Below, piece by piece: positions 6,237 through 13,070 of a stretch of DNA of 13,542 nucleotides. This stretch comes from DASYAN01 sp036501345 (GTDB taxonomy: Bacteria; Chloroflexota; Ktedonobacteria; Ktedonobacterales; Ktedonobacteraceae): contig DASYAN010000401.1 in assembly GCA_036501345.1 (NCBI GenBank), forward strand, positions 1-13,542, read 5' to 3'. Numbering within the stretch: position 1 is the stretch's first letter; each line of letters opens with the position of its first letter. Below the pieces are notes generated by a model, which saw nothing but the letters and a program-made list of their open reading frames with translations, was not told the DNA's origin and did no database searches. Both the position numbers and the translations under genes were made by a program.

Positions 6237-7283
6237 CTAGTGTTGTTGATCTGTTTCCGCGATCTCGCGCTCAAGTTCCGCAATAACTAGCTTCATCGCC
6301 TCATTGAGGGGAAACGCTATGGTTGCCCCAGCTGCCCGTAGATGTCCACCACCGCCAAATCGCATGCAAACCTTCGAGACATCATAGGGAGCCTCACTAC
6401 GCAGACTAATACGGGTCTCGTGGGGATTGCCGAAACTTTTGAAAAATGCAGCAATTTGTACTCCTTCGATATCGCGCAACATTGCTGAGCAACTGTCATT
6501 CATATCTGGTGTCAGACCAGTTTTAGCAATTGTCTCATCGGTTGCATACGACCAGATCAAACGTCCGTTGCATCCCGTTTGAATATTGGCAACAACAGCT
6601 GCATCATAGCGCATTTGGGCCAGTGGATGGGAACGAAATATGGGTTTAGCAATCTGATCAGGGGCCGCTCCTGCTGCCAGGAGGAGTGCTGCGGTCTCCA
6701 TTGTGCGTGGAGTGGTACTCGAGTATTGGAACGAGCCAGTATCAGTAATCAAACCTGTAAGGAGGCATATGGCTGCCTCCTTATTTAAGGGAAGGCTGGC
6801 CTGTTGTTGGAAGAGTACAAGCAATTCAGCAGTTGCTGCCGCTGTTGGTTCAATGATATTGACTTGTCCACAACCCTGACTACTGACATGATGGTCAAGA
6901 TTGATGATTGTAGCCCGCTGCAGGAATGCACTGTGTCGTGCAAACAGAGAACCATAACGCGTTAACTCGCCAGCATCCAAGGCAATGACCAGATCAAATT
7001 GTTCATCGCCCAGGGTTGTTTGGAGCATCTCGGCACCAGGGAGAAACGAGAAGGCACGCGGAACAGGATCAGCGCAAGCAGGGACACACGTTTTCCCTAG
7101 TTGACGTAGAATGTGTGCAAGGCCGATTGCTGAACCAAGGCAATCCCCGTCGGGATGCTCATGGGCCAGCAAGGCAATGCGTTGTGCCTGAGATATCAGG
7201 CTCATGGCCTGTTCCACTTGCACTGATTGTAGTTGATGCGCGAGTGATGCAGCAGGAAAGTTTGTTGATACTGATTCGTTCAT
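6237..7283 (-). CDS. nrnA: DHH/DHHA1 phosphoesterase, NrnA-like nanoRNase/pAp phosphatase
   Basis: 348 residues. NrnA-type enzymes degrade 2-5 nt RNAs and often dephosphorylate pAp; some act on cyclic dinucleotides or pApA. Motifs seen: HEHPDGDCLGSA (41-52), the Asp in ALDAGE (D103), LDHH (129-132), LITDTGSF (179-185) and the C-terminal DHHA1 glycine motif FGGGGHLRAAG (309-319). All metal ligands expected for the family are present and the length is normal. The ATG overlaps the rbfA stop as ATGA, so translation is coupled. Position between rbfA and truB is conserved in many bacteria. No terminator is evident after the stop; the toxin-antitoxin promoter begins 18 nt further on. Confidence 0.93.
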   Translation of the reverse strand: MNESVSTNFPAASLAHQLQSVQVEQAMSLISQAQRIALLAHEHPDGDCLGSAIGLAHILRQLGKTCVPACADPVPRAFSFLPGAEMLQTTLGDEQFDLVIALDAGELTRYGSLFARHSAFLQRATIINLDHHVSSQGCGQVNIIEPTAAATAELLVLFQQQASLPLNKEAAICLLTGLITDTGSFQYSSTTPRTMETAALLLAAGAAPDQIAKPIFRSHPLAQMRYDAAVVANIQTGCNGRLIWSYATDETIAKTGLTPDMNDSCSAMLRDIEGVQIAAFFKSFGNPHETRISLRSEAPYDVSKVCMRFGGGGHLRAAGATIAFPLNEAMKLVIAELEREIAETDQQH

Positions 7284-7663
7284 TCAACCTCAAGAGACTT
7301 TTGTGATTGCTGCCGATCCTCCTGCTCCACCTTTTGGATCAACTCAAGGATGCGAGCACCTTCCTCGATCGATTTATCTAGTTTAAAGGCGATTTCCGGC
7401 ATATATCGTAAAACTAGGCGAGTAGCGAGTTCATGGCGCAAGAAACCAGTAGCATTTTTCAGCCCTTGCATGGTTGCTTCACGTTCCTCTGGACTTCCCA
7501 TCACGCTCACAAAAACCTTCGCATGACGCAGATCGCCACTGACTTCAACGTGAGTGATGCTAGCAAAACCAACACGTGGATCTTTGACACGTGTACGGAG
7601 CAACTCGCTGAGTTCCGCTGCAATTAGCTCACCTAGTTTTTCCTGCCTATGAATATTTGGCAT
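7280..7663 (-). CDS. rbfA: 30S ribosome-binding factor A
   Basis: 127 residues, single KH-like domain protein that binds the 30S subunit and assists late maturation of 16S rRNA near helix 1. Hallmarks are the N-terminal basic helix (RQEKLGELIAAELSELL, 6-22), VKDPRVGFASITHVEVS (26-42), HAKVFVSV (47-54) and the YMPEIAFKLDKSIEEG stretch at about 87-102. Length is typical. It lies 12 nt after the infB stop, with GGAAGG 7 nt before the ATG; another ATG at 7670 is out of frame. It overlaps nrnA by four bases. Confidence 0.96.
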   Translation of the reverse strand: MPNIHRQEKLGELIAAELSELLRTRVKDPRVGFASITHVEVSGDLRHAKVFVSVMGSPEEREATMQGLKNATGFLRHELATRLVLRYMPEIAFKLDKSIEEGARILELIQKVEQEDRQQSQKSLEVE

Positions 7664-7675
7664 GCTCCATCCTTC

Positions 7676-10315
7676 CTACGCTCTTGGCTGCACACGCTCC
7701 TGTGAGAATGCTTCGATAACATCACCCACTTCGAAAGCAGTGAAGTCTTCCATGACAATGCCACATTCATAGCCACTGGCCACCTCACGCACATCATCTT
7801 TGCCACGACGCAACGAGGCAATCTTGCCCTCGAAGGCCTTCTCACTCTTGCGCAGAATACGTGCCTGTGAAGAACGGGTAATTTTCCCATCGAGGATGCG
7901 ACATCCTGCAATCACAGTAGTCTTGCCAGCTTTGAAGGTCTGAAGGACTTCAGCATGCCCATCAATGACCTCTCTATACGTCGGTTCAAGCATACCAACG
8001 AGGGCGGCCTGGATATCATCGATCAACTTGTAAATGACTTCGTAGTAACGAATGTCAACACCCTCTTTTTGTGCCTCACGCTGTGCCGCACCATCAGCTT
8101 TGACGTTAAAACCGATAATAATGGCACCAGAGGCTCCGGCCAGATGAACATCGGTCTCGCTAATGTTGCCGATACCCTCATGGATCAGGCGTACCTTCAT
8201 GTTCTCTTCACCAAGCTTAGAGAGAGCATTCTTAATGGCCCCTGATGAACCCTGTACATCGCTCTTGAGGACCACATTCAGTTCCTTGACCTTGCCCTCT
8301 TGCATTTGCATATAGAGCGTATCCAGGCTGACCTGTCCCAATGGAGCGGCCTCAGTACGTCGCCTTTCGGCTTCTTGCTGTGCACGCTGTTTGGCTGTGC
8401 GCTCATCGTGAACCGCTTCGAGGTGATCACCTGCCTGTGGAACCTCGGAGAGACCGAGAATACTGACTGGCGTACTAGGTGGGGCCTTCTGGATACGTTT
8501 GCCACGGTCATTGAACATAGCACGCACTTTACCGGAGATAGCCCCAACCACAATGGTATCCCCCATCTTGAGCGTCCCCTGTTGGACAAGGACAGAGGCA
8601 GTCACGCCAGTGTTCTTTTCTAGTTTCGCCTCAATGATAGCGCCTGTAGCCGGGCCATTCAGGTTTGCTTGGATATCTTGTATTTCTGCAACCAGCAGGA
8701 TATATTCTAGCAGTTCGTCGATACCGATACCCTGACGTGCCGAGACAGGAACACAGACAGTTTCTCCACCATATTCTTCGATTACGAGGCCAATTTCCGC
8801 CAGTTGCTGCTTAACCCGATCTGGGTTGGCATTTACCTTATCAATCTTATTGAGCGCGATAATAATCGGTACATTTGCAGCCTTGGCATGGTCAATGGCT
8901 TCGATTGTCTGGGGCATAATACCATCATCAGCGGCCACAACGATAATCGCGATATGAGTAACTTGAGCACCACGCGCACGCATAGCGGTAAATGCCTCGT
9001 GGCCGGGAGTATCCAGGAAAGTAATTTTCTTGCTGTTAATCTCGACCTGATAGGCGCCGATATGCTGAGTGATACCGCCGGCTTCGTTGACTGCAACTTT
9101 TGTTTTGCGGATGGTGTCAAGCAACGAGGTCTTACCGTGGTCAACGTGTCCCATGATTGTAACAACGGGAGGTACTTCCACGGTATGGCCTTCTTTGCGC
9201 GAGGCCACCATAACTTCACTAGCGGATAATGGACGATCTTTACCATCGGCAGGTGTTGTAGCGACGGCCTGCGTTGGCTCATAGCCAATGTCTTGTGCCA
9301 CTAGAGCAGCCTTCTCGTAGTCAACAACCTCGTTGATATTGGCAAAAATGCTGTGCTTGATTAAAGTACGGATTACCTCGGTAACCGAAACATTCAAGAC
9401 CTCTGCAAGGTCTTTCACAATAATCTGTGGTGGCAGCGAGATTGGTCCCGTTGGTTTCTCTTTCACTGGAGCTGTACGCCGCTCTTGGGTCCGAGTCGTC
9501 CCCCTACTACCAGAGCGAGATCCCGGACGCGCTGTTCCTGGCCCTCCTCGTCCTGGTCCTCCTCCTGGGCGGCCTCCTGGCCCTGCCGGCCCTCCTGGGC
9601 GTCCCCCAGTTGTCATACCACCTGTTTGCTGTCCTGGTCGTTGTGCTGGCGAATACGTTGTCTGGCTTGCTGTTCCACCTTGCGGCGGACGATTCTGTGG
9701 CGGACGATTCTGTGGCGGACGATATGGGGAAGTACCATTTCCTTGCCTGGGCTGAGGTCTCCCGGGATATTGAGCTGGTGCGGGACGGCTACCCCCAGAT
9801 GGTTGAGTACCTGAGTTGGTACGCTGAGTTGGTGGGTTGCCCCCCTGGGTAGGACGCTGAGCTGCATAGGAATTATTGTCAGGATTACGATAGGCGTTTC
9901 CTGCAGGGCGTGCTATAGGAGCATTTGGATTATTTCTTCGCTGGGGCGAAGTGGGACGCGATGCAGTTGGATGCTCATTCTCATTCTGATTAGGAGCTGC
10001 TGTGCTTCCTCCCGTATCCTGTACAGTTGAAGTTGTACGACTAGCACGCGGTGTAGAAGCATTTGAAGTGCTATTCTGGTCCGTTGTGGAACGTGGTGCA
10101 GGTGCATGCTCGTTCTCATTTTCATTCTGAGTAGGGGCAGTGGTGCTCCCTGTCGCACTTTGTGCAGTTGAAGTTGCGCGACGCCGAGATGGCGCTTTTG
10201 CCTGCGGCTCCTGGCTACTGGTTGTTGCATTCTCTGGTTTTGAGCGGACAGCTTTTGTCTTCGCTTGAGTCGGTTTGGCCTGCTCGCTTCCACCAAGTTC
10301 TGATATGTCTCTCAT
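7676..10315 (-). CDS. infB: Translation initiation factor IF-2
   Basis: 879 residues. IF-2 is the GTPase that places initiator fMet-tRNA on the 30S subunit and promotes subunit joining. Residues 1-290 are a disordered Pro/Gly/Asn/Gln/Thr-rich extension with internal repeats. An IF2_N domain follows (about 293-345, LPPQIIVKDLAEVLNVSVTE). The G domain shows G1 GHVDHGKT (389-396), G2 GGITQHIGAY (413-422), G3 DTPGHE (435-440), G4 NKID (489-492) and an SA motif for G5 near 525. Beta-barrel and C-terminal domains are complete to the end. The ATG has GGGAG 8 nt upstream. It is set 480 nt apart from ylxR by a leader region with its own promoter and terminator, unusual for this operon. Confidence 0.98.
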   Translation of the reverse strand: MRDISELGGSEQAKPTQAKTKAVRSKPENATTSSQEPQAKAPSRRRATSTAQSATGSTTAPTQNENENEHAPAPRSTTDQNSTSNASTPRASRTTSTVQDTGGSTAAPNQNENEHPTASRPTSPQRRNNPNAPIARPAGNAYRNPDNNSYAAQRPTQGGNPPTQRTNSGTQPSGGSRPAPAQYPGRPQPRQGNGTSPYRPPQNRPPQNRPPQGGTASQTTYSPAQRPGQQTGGMTTGGRPGGPAGPGGRPGGGPGRGGPGTARPGSRSGSRGTTRTQERRTAPVKEKPTGPISLPPQIIVKDLAEVLNVSVTEVIRTLIKHSIFANINEVVDYEKAALVAQDIGYEPTQAVATTPADGKDRPLSASEVMVASRKEGHTVEVPPVVTIMGHVDHGKTSLLDTIRKTKVAVNEAGGITQHIGAYQVEINSKKITFLDTPGHEAFTAMRARGAQVTHIAIIVVAADDGIMPQTIEAIDHAKAANVPIIIALNKIDKVNANPDRVKQQLAEIGLVIEEYGGETVCVPVSARQGIGIDELLEYILLVAEIQDIQANLNGPATGAIIEAKLEKNTGVTASVLVQQGTLKMGDTIVVGAISGKVRAMFNDRGKRIQKAPPSTPVSILGLSEVPQAGDHLEAVHDERTAKQRAQQEAERRRTEAAPLGQVSLDTLYMQMQEGKVKELNVVLKSDVQGSSGAIKNALSKLGEENMKVRLIHEGIGNISETDVHLAGASGAIIIGFNVKADGAAQREAQKEGVDIRYYEVIYKLIDDIQAALVGMLEPTYREVIDGHAEVLQTFKAGKTTVIAGCRILDGKITRSSQARILRKSEKAFEGKIASLRRGKDDVREVASGYECGIVMEDFTAFEVGDVIEAFSQERVQPRA
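9684..9723. repeat. 15-bp tandem repeat inside infB
   Basis: GGCGGACGATTCTGT occurs twice (9684-9698, 9699-9713) and is followed by a third partial copy to 9723. On the coding strand each unit encodes NRPPQ, giving RPPQ-NRPPQ-NRPPQ near residues 199-212 of IF-2. The unit is a multiple of three, so copy changes keep the frame. It lies in the disordered extension. Confidence 0.85.
9971..10174. repeat. Diverged direct duplication inside infB
   Basis: Residues 48-70 (10106-10174) and 95-115 (9971-10033) of IF-2 share the pattern TST-x-Q-x-TG-x-ST-x-AP-x-QNENEH. The DNA is also similar, e.g. ATGCTCATTCTCATT at 9971 against ATGCTCGTTCTCATT at 10106, which points to a duplication rather than composition alone. 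Confidence 0.65.
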
Positions 10316-10381
10316 GAAGAAGACTCCCTTCTATCAAATGATGCGCCAAAGGTGGCGATGGAAATCTCTCTTCACAGCCAT

Positions 10382-10428
10382 AAAAAAGGCCTGTCACCCT
10401 ACCATAAAAAGGAGAGGGGAGACAGACC
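10382..10428 (-). terminator. Intrinsic terminator in the infB leader
   Basis: On the minus strand GGTCTGTC (10421-10428) pairs with GACAGGCC (10388-10395), eight pairs with one G-T wobble, followed at once by TTTTTT (10382-10387). An inner CCCT/AGGG helix can extend it. It ends 66 nt before the infB ATG. I see no good promoter between it and infB, so infB expression would require read-through. Confidence 0.65.
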
Positions 10429-10562
10429 CTCGTTGGGTACAGTGCCAGGCGTGTTTTAGTCTGCGCTCTCTGGCGTAGTGGCTATGGTCATCTAATCATA
10501 GCTGATCGCTCCGCAAACATTCGCTTACAACTGCCCTGAATACGAGGGGCTGTGTCTCTGTC
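10421..10562 (-). promoter_or_regulatory. Candidate structured leader (attenuator/aptamer-like) of infB
   Basis: A long-range helix can close this 142-nt segment: ACGAGGG (10542-10548) pairs with CCCTCGT (10427-10433), and TCTGTC (10557-10562) with GACAGA (10421-10426), 13 pairs with an 8-nt bulge. Enclosed hairpins are GCCAG-GCG with CGC-CTGGC (10444-10474) and GCTATG with CATAGC (10481-10502). The segment 10421-10428 is shared with the terminator stem, so the two folds exclude each other, the layout of an attenuator or riboswitch. No known riboswitch or T-box consensus was recognised. It could instead be a free small RNA of about 300 nt. Pairing was found by eye. Confidence 0.4.
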
Positions 10563-10696
10563 AAGAGTAGAGAAAAAACGACACATTTTTCAATCACATC
10601 AACTTTTTGGGTAAAAAACCCATGAAACTCGCAACGATAGGTCCCTTTCGAGAAAGCATTTTTGATTGGGAATGCCTAAACCTCACTGGTTACTAT

Positions 10697-10725
10697 AGTA
10701 TAGCCTACTATCAGTATCCTTGCAA
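10697..10725 (-). promoter_or_regulatory. Candidate promoter for the infB leader transcript
   Basis: Minus strand TTGCAA (10720-10725) and TATACT (10697-10702, five of six) are exactly 17 nt apart. It is about 70 nt past the ylxR stop. A start near 10690 would give a leader of roughly 375 nt before infB, or a roughly 310-nt RNA if the terminator acts. Between it and ylxR a weak hairpin (10755-10775, GGAC/GTCC core, then GATTTT) could end some upstream transcription. Confidence 0.5.
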
Positions 10726-10795
10726 CCTTATGGTAAGAACTCCTGGTTAAAATCACTGGACTTCCTCGTCCAAGTTGTGTGACTTGCCTTAGTAC

Positions 10796-11104
10796 TCAAT
10801 CCCTTGGCAAGGTTGCAACGTACTCGTCTAGTGCAGCACGGTCTTCCGCAAGGATTTCCATTTCAAATTCGCGTTCGAGTCGCTTCCCTTTTAACGCCTG
10901 CTCCCAACATACAAGCCGTGCACACAGATAAGCTCCCCGCCCAGACTTTTTGCTAGTTGCATCGATAAACACATGACCATCAGGGGTACGCACAACACGC
11001 AAAAGTTCACGCTTGGGCTTCGTTTGGTGGCAAGCGACACAGCTACGCAAGGGAATATGTTTTGGCGGCTTTTGCTGTTTATTAGTTTTGACTGTCTTTG
11101 CCAT
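10796..11104 (-). CDS. ylxR: YlxR (DUF448) RNA-binding protein
   Basis: 102 residues. YlxR family proteins are small RNA-binding proteins encoded beside nusA; in Bacillus subtilis the family has been linked to RNase P (name RnpM). Visible are a basic N-terminal tail, PLRSCVACHQTKPKRELLRVV (18-38) and the hallmark GRGAYLC (55-61) followed by C66 and KRLEREF (74-80). Cys22, Cys25, Cys61 and Cys66 could form a metal site, which is not certain. ATG start with AGGGGAG a few bases upstream; the gene begins 14 nt after the nusA stop. ylxQ, the L7Ae-like gene often found next, is absent and replaced by the infB leader region. Confidence 0.93.
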   Translation of the reverse strand: MAKTVKTNKQQKPPKHIPLRSCVACHQTKPKRELLRVVRTPDGHVFIDATSKKSGRGAYLCARLVCWEQALKGKRLEREFEMEILAEDRAALDEYVATLPRD

Positions 11105-11118
11105 GGAACTCCCCTTGA

Positions 11119-12294
11119 CTAGTATCTTCCACTCCCACGACTGCGCTTGGGACTGCCCTCACGCTCATGCCGCCCTGATGAACGTTCACGCTTTGGAGAA
11201 AAACTCAGAGCTTCCTGCATCTCGTCTATTGGCGGCTCCTCGTAAATCTCGCCTTCGGCAGGCTTGGTTACGTCGACACGCCAGCCGCTTAGTTTCGCAG
11301 CCAAGCGTGCATTTTGTCCATCTTTGCCGATAGCAAGAGACAACTGCCTCTCAGGAACAGTGACGAGCGCAGTATGATCTGTTTCTCGTAACAACGTTTT
11401 CAGTGGCTTGACCGGGCTAAGTGAGTTTGCAACGAACGTGGCAGGATCAGGGCTCCACTGGATGATATCAATTTTCTCATCATTAAGCTCACGCACGATA
11501 TTATTGATGCGCGAACCACGAACGCCCACGCACGATCCAATGGGATCCAAGCCCTCCTGCCGTGCAAATACAGCCACCTTTGAACGGCTACCCGGTTCTC
11601 GTGCAATACCTTTAATTTCAACGGACCCCTCGTAAACTTCGGGGACCTCTGACTCAAAGAGACGACGAACCAGATCACGGTGGGTACGCGAGACCAAGAT
11701 TTGCAGCATGCGCCCCTGAACGCGACGAACATCATAAACAAAGACACGCAGACGCTGACCAGAACGATATCGCTCATTTGGGACTTCTTCGCTGGGAGGC
11801 ATAATGCCTTCTACTTTATCTACCTTATCAAGATCAAAGTCAATCAACCAACCACGAACGGGGTCCTGGCGGGTGAGTGTCCCCAAGCGAATCTCCCCAA
11901 TCCAGTTTTTAATCTGGTCATACAGATGCTCATGCTCTGCTTCACGAATGCGTTGGAGAATAACCTGTTTAGCGGTCTGGGCTGGAATACGGGTGAAGAT
12001 AAATGATGAGTCAACATCCATTGATTGCCCAAGAGCCGCATTCGGGATGAGACGTTGCGCCTCTGCCAGGGAGATCTCTTCGTTGGGGTCCTTGACCTGG
12101 GCTACCACTCGTTTTGCCGCCCAGACATGCACTTCACCGTTCTTGTCAACTTCGATGCGAACATTCTCGCCGCCTCCAAAGCTCTTACGGTAAGCTGCGA
12201 GCAGGGCAGTGGCCACAGTTTCCATAACCACTTCGCGGGGTAGTCCCTTTTCGGCAATTAGTTGTGCGATAGCCGCTTGAAATTCGCTCCTCAT
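11119..12294 (-). CDS. nusA: Transcription termination/antitermination factor NusA
   Basis: 391 residues from ATG at 12294-12292. NusA binds RNA polymerase and nascent RNA and modulates pausing, intrinsic termination and antitermination. The chosen start gives the family's usual MRSEFQAAIAQLIAEKGL and has GGGAGGAG 6 nt upstream; an ORF can be extended to 12369 but those 25 residues are not NusA-like. Domains: N-terminal RNAP-binding domain (1-130), S1 (about 131-205, WIGEIRLGTLTRQD), KH1 (GSCVGVRGSRINNIVREL, 253-270), KH2 (ERQLSLAIGKDGQNARLAAK, 315-334). Residues 365-391 form a basic Arg/Ser/Lys/Gly tail not usual in short NusA proteins. rimP, usually upstream, is not found. A promoter and terminator-like hairpin precede the gene. 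Confidence 0.97.
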   Translation of the reverse strand: MRSEFQAAIAQLIAEKGLPREVVMETVATALLAAYRKSFGGGENVRIEVDKNGEVHVWAAKRVVAQVKDPNEEISLAEAQRLIPNAALGQSMDVDSSFIFTRIPAQTAKQVILQRIREAEHEHLYDQIKNWIGEIRLGTLTRQDPVRGWLIDFDLDKVDKVEGIMPPSEEVPNERYRSGQRLRVFVYDVRRVQGRMLQILVSRTHRDLVRRLFESEVPEVYEGSVEIKGIAREPGSRSKVAVFARQEGLDPIGSCVGVRGSRINNIVRELNDEKIDIIQWSPDPATFVANSLSPVKPLKTLLRETDHTALVTVPERQLSLAIGKDGQNARLAAKLSGWRVDVTKPAEGEIYEEPPIDEMQEALSFSPKRERSSGRHEREGSPKRSRGSGRY

Positions 12295-12374
12295 AGCCTG
12301 CTCCTCCCGCTGGCGCCCGGTAGTAAATCCATCATTTTTTCGAGTGCAAGGAAAAAAGGTCTTTAGCAAACAGA

Positions 12375-12395
12375 AAAGTGGGGGCTCCCCACTTT
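12375..12395 (-). terminator. Terminator-like hairpin in the nusA 5' leader
   Basis: A perfect 9-bp stem, AAAGTGGGG (12375-12383) with CCCCACTTT (12387-12395), 3-nt loop. On the minus strand it is followed by TCTGTTT, a short imperfect T tract. It lies between the candidate nusA promoter and the start codon, 80 nt before the ATG, so it would act as an attenuator. Short loop and imperfect T tract leave termination efficiency open. Confidence 0.5.
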
Positions 12396-12425
12396 ATCGC
12401 TAAAAGTTCCCTTAATTCTGAAACT

Positions 12426-12454
12426 ATTATAGCATGTAGTTTGCCTTTTGGCTA
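12426..12454 (-). promoter_or_regulatory. nusA: Candidate extended -10 promoter of nusA
   Basis: Minus strand TGC-TATAAT: a perfect -10 (12426-12431) with an extended TGn element. No convincing -35 is present at 17-18 nt spacing, which extended -10 promoters can tolerate. The predicted start near 12419 would give a leader of about 125 nt that contains the hairpin at 12375-12395. Confidence 0.55.
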
Positions 12455-12550
12455 GGGGATTCGGCCTATCTTGTGTGCAGCATATGCAAAATCCGGCCCA
12501 GACAGAAATCGAAGCCTGTCCAATAGCTAAGGCCCATAATTCGTCCTTCT

Positions 12551-12936
12551 GGGGACCGATTCCCTTGAGGGATTGGGAGGAAAGAAACAGCCCGCAGGCT
12601 GGATCTGCTCGGTCGTAGTCCCCTTGCGGGGTGCCGTTTTGTGTCGGAACGGCCAAACCCCTCCGGTTGCCCGGGTAATGGTAGCCTCGACGAAGTTAGA
12701 AGGCGGTTTGTTTGTCAGCAGCACTGGCACTAACCCTCGTAAACCTGTTTAACTACTGACCGTAGAGCATCGGACTGGCTCCGCATCCTATGGTACCTAT
12801 GTATTCGCCTCTAACGTAGCCCCGTCAGCTCTCCGAAGAAAGCTGGTGGCTGGGTCTGGTCAGGTGAAGCCGGAGTCGGACGGGCAGATATCACCCCCTA
12901 CTCACAAGCCCATCCCTTTTAAGGGATCGGGTCCCC
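12551..12936 (-). ncRNA. Candidate large structured RNA, unknown class
   Basis: About 386 nt bounded by imperfect inverted repeats of about 27 bp (12551-12577 and 12909-12936, both starting GGGGACC when read inward). Read on the minus strand it holds hairpins capped by stable tetraloops: an 8-bp stem with a UUCG loop (12825-12844, core CAGCTTTC), CAGCC-UGCG-GGCTG (12588-12601), CCCC-GCAA-GGGG (12620-12631) and CCGG-GCAA-CCGG (12663-12674). A further hairpin GCCGTT/AACGGC lies at 12633-12653. GNRA and UNCG loops appear only in the minus reading, which sets the strand. ORFs crossing it look unlike known proteins. It does not show RNase P, tmRNA or SRP RNA signatures. It may be a mobile-element RNA, a free ncRNA or a far-upstream nusA leader. 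No promoter was recognised. Confidence 0.45.
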
Positions 12937-12957
12937 GACCTGCCTTGTACAGACCTC

Positions 12958-13070
12958 ACTCATCTCCTGATCACTTGGGACTAATGTTCCTCATGGGACA
13001 AATCCTACTCATCTCCTGATCACTTGGGACACTTGGGACAAATCCTACTCATCCTCTGATCACTTGGGAC
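12958..13070. repeat. Three direct repeats of 24 bp in a 40-49 bp spaced array
   Basis: ACTCATCTCCTGATCACTTG followed by GGAC occurs at 12958-12981 and 13007-13030, and with a swapped TC/CT at 13047-13070. GGGACAAATCCTACTCAT also repeats between units (12994-13012 and 13036-13052 regions), and ACTTGGGAC is doubled at 13022-13039. Unit spacing is 49 then 40 bp. Spacers are themselves repeated, so this is not a CRISPR array. Each unit holds the palindrome TGATCA. Likely a tandem duplication or the multiple protein-binding end of a lost mobile element. Confidence 0.7.

Noticed and set aside
9333..9867. Several overlapping plus-strand and off-frame reading frames of 84-141 codons
   Set aside because: They lie opposite the low-complexity part of infB, where GC-rich repeats suppress stop codons. 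They lack ribosome binding sites, and their Pro/Gly/Ser/Trp-rich peptides mirror the repeat composition.
10530..10564. Second promoter in the infB leader with a perfect TTGACA (10559-10564)
   Set aside because: The best -10 at suitable spacing, TATTCA, matches only three of six bases, and the hexamer overlaps the proposed long-range helix.
10382..10690. T-box leader in front of infB
   Set aside because: No T-box consensus AGGGUGG-ACCGCG, no specifier hairpin could be recognised, and infB is not a usual T-box target.
12295..12369. N-terminal extension of NusA by 25 codons
   Set aside because: The shorter start has an excellent Shine-Dalgarno and begins with the conserved NusA sequence; the extension is not NusA-like.
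12363..12730. Two minus-strand reading frames of 67 and 97 codons
   Set aside because: They overlap the structured segment and nusA leader, lack good ribosome binding sites and show no recognisable motif.
12755..12800. tRNA-like stretch on the plus strand (GTAGAGCATCGGACT at 12762-12776)
   Set aside because: It resembles a D-arm plus anticodon stem, but the anticodon loop would be only five bases and no T-arm or acceptor stem fits around it.
12863..12931. Right-end-like signature of IS605/TnpB elements on the plus strand (GGTGA...TCACC and AAGCCCATCCCTT with its partner)
   Set aside because: It looks similar in style to such ends, but no TnpB or IscB coding remnant is found on either side, and the tetraloop evidence points to the minus strand. 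Kept only as one possible origin of the structured RNA.
12958..13070. CRISPR array
   Set aside because: Only three repeats, spacers are partly identical to each other, spacing varies and no cas gene is present.
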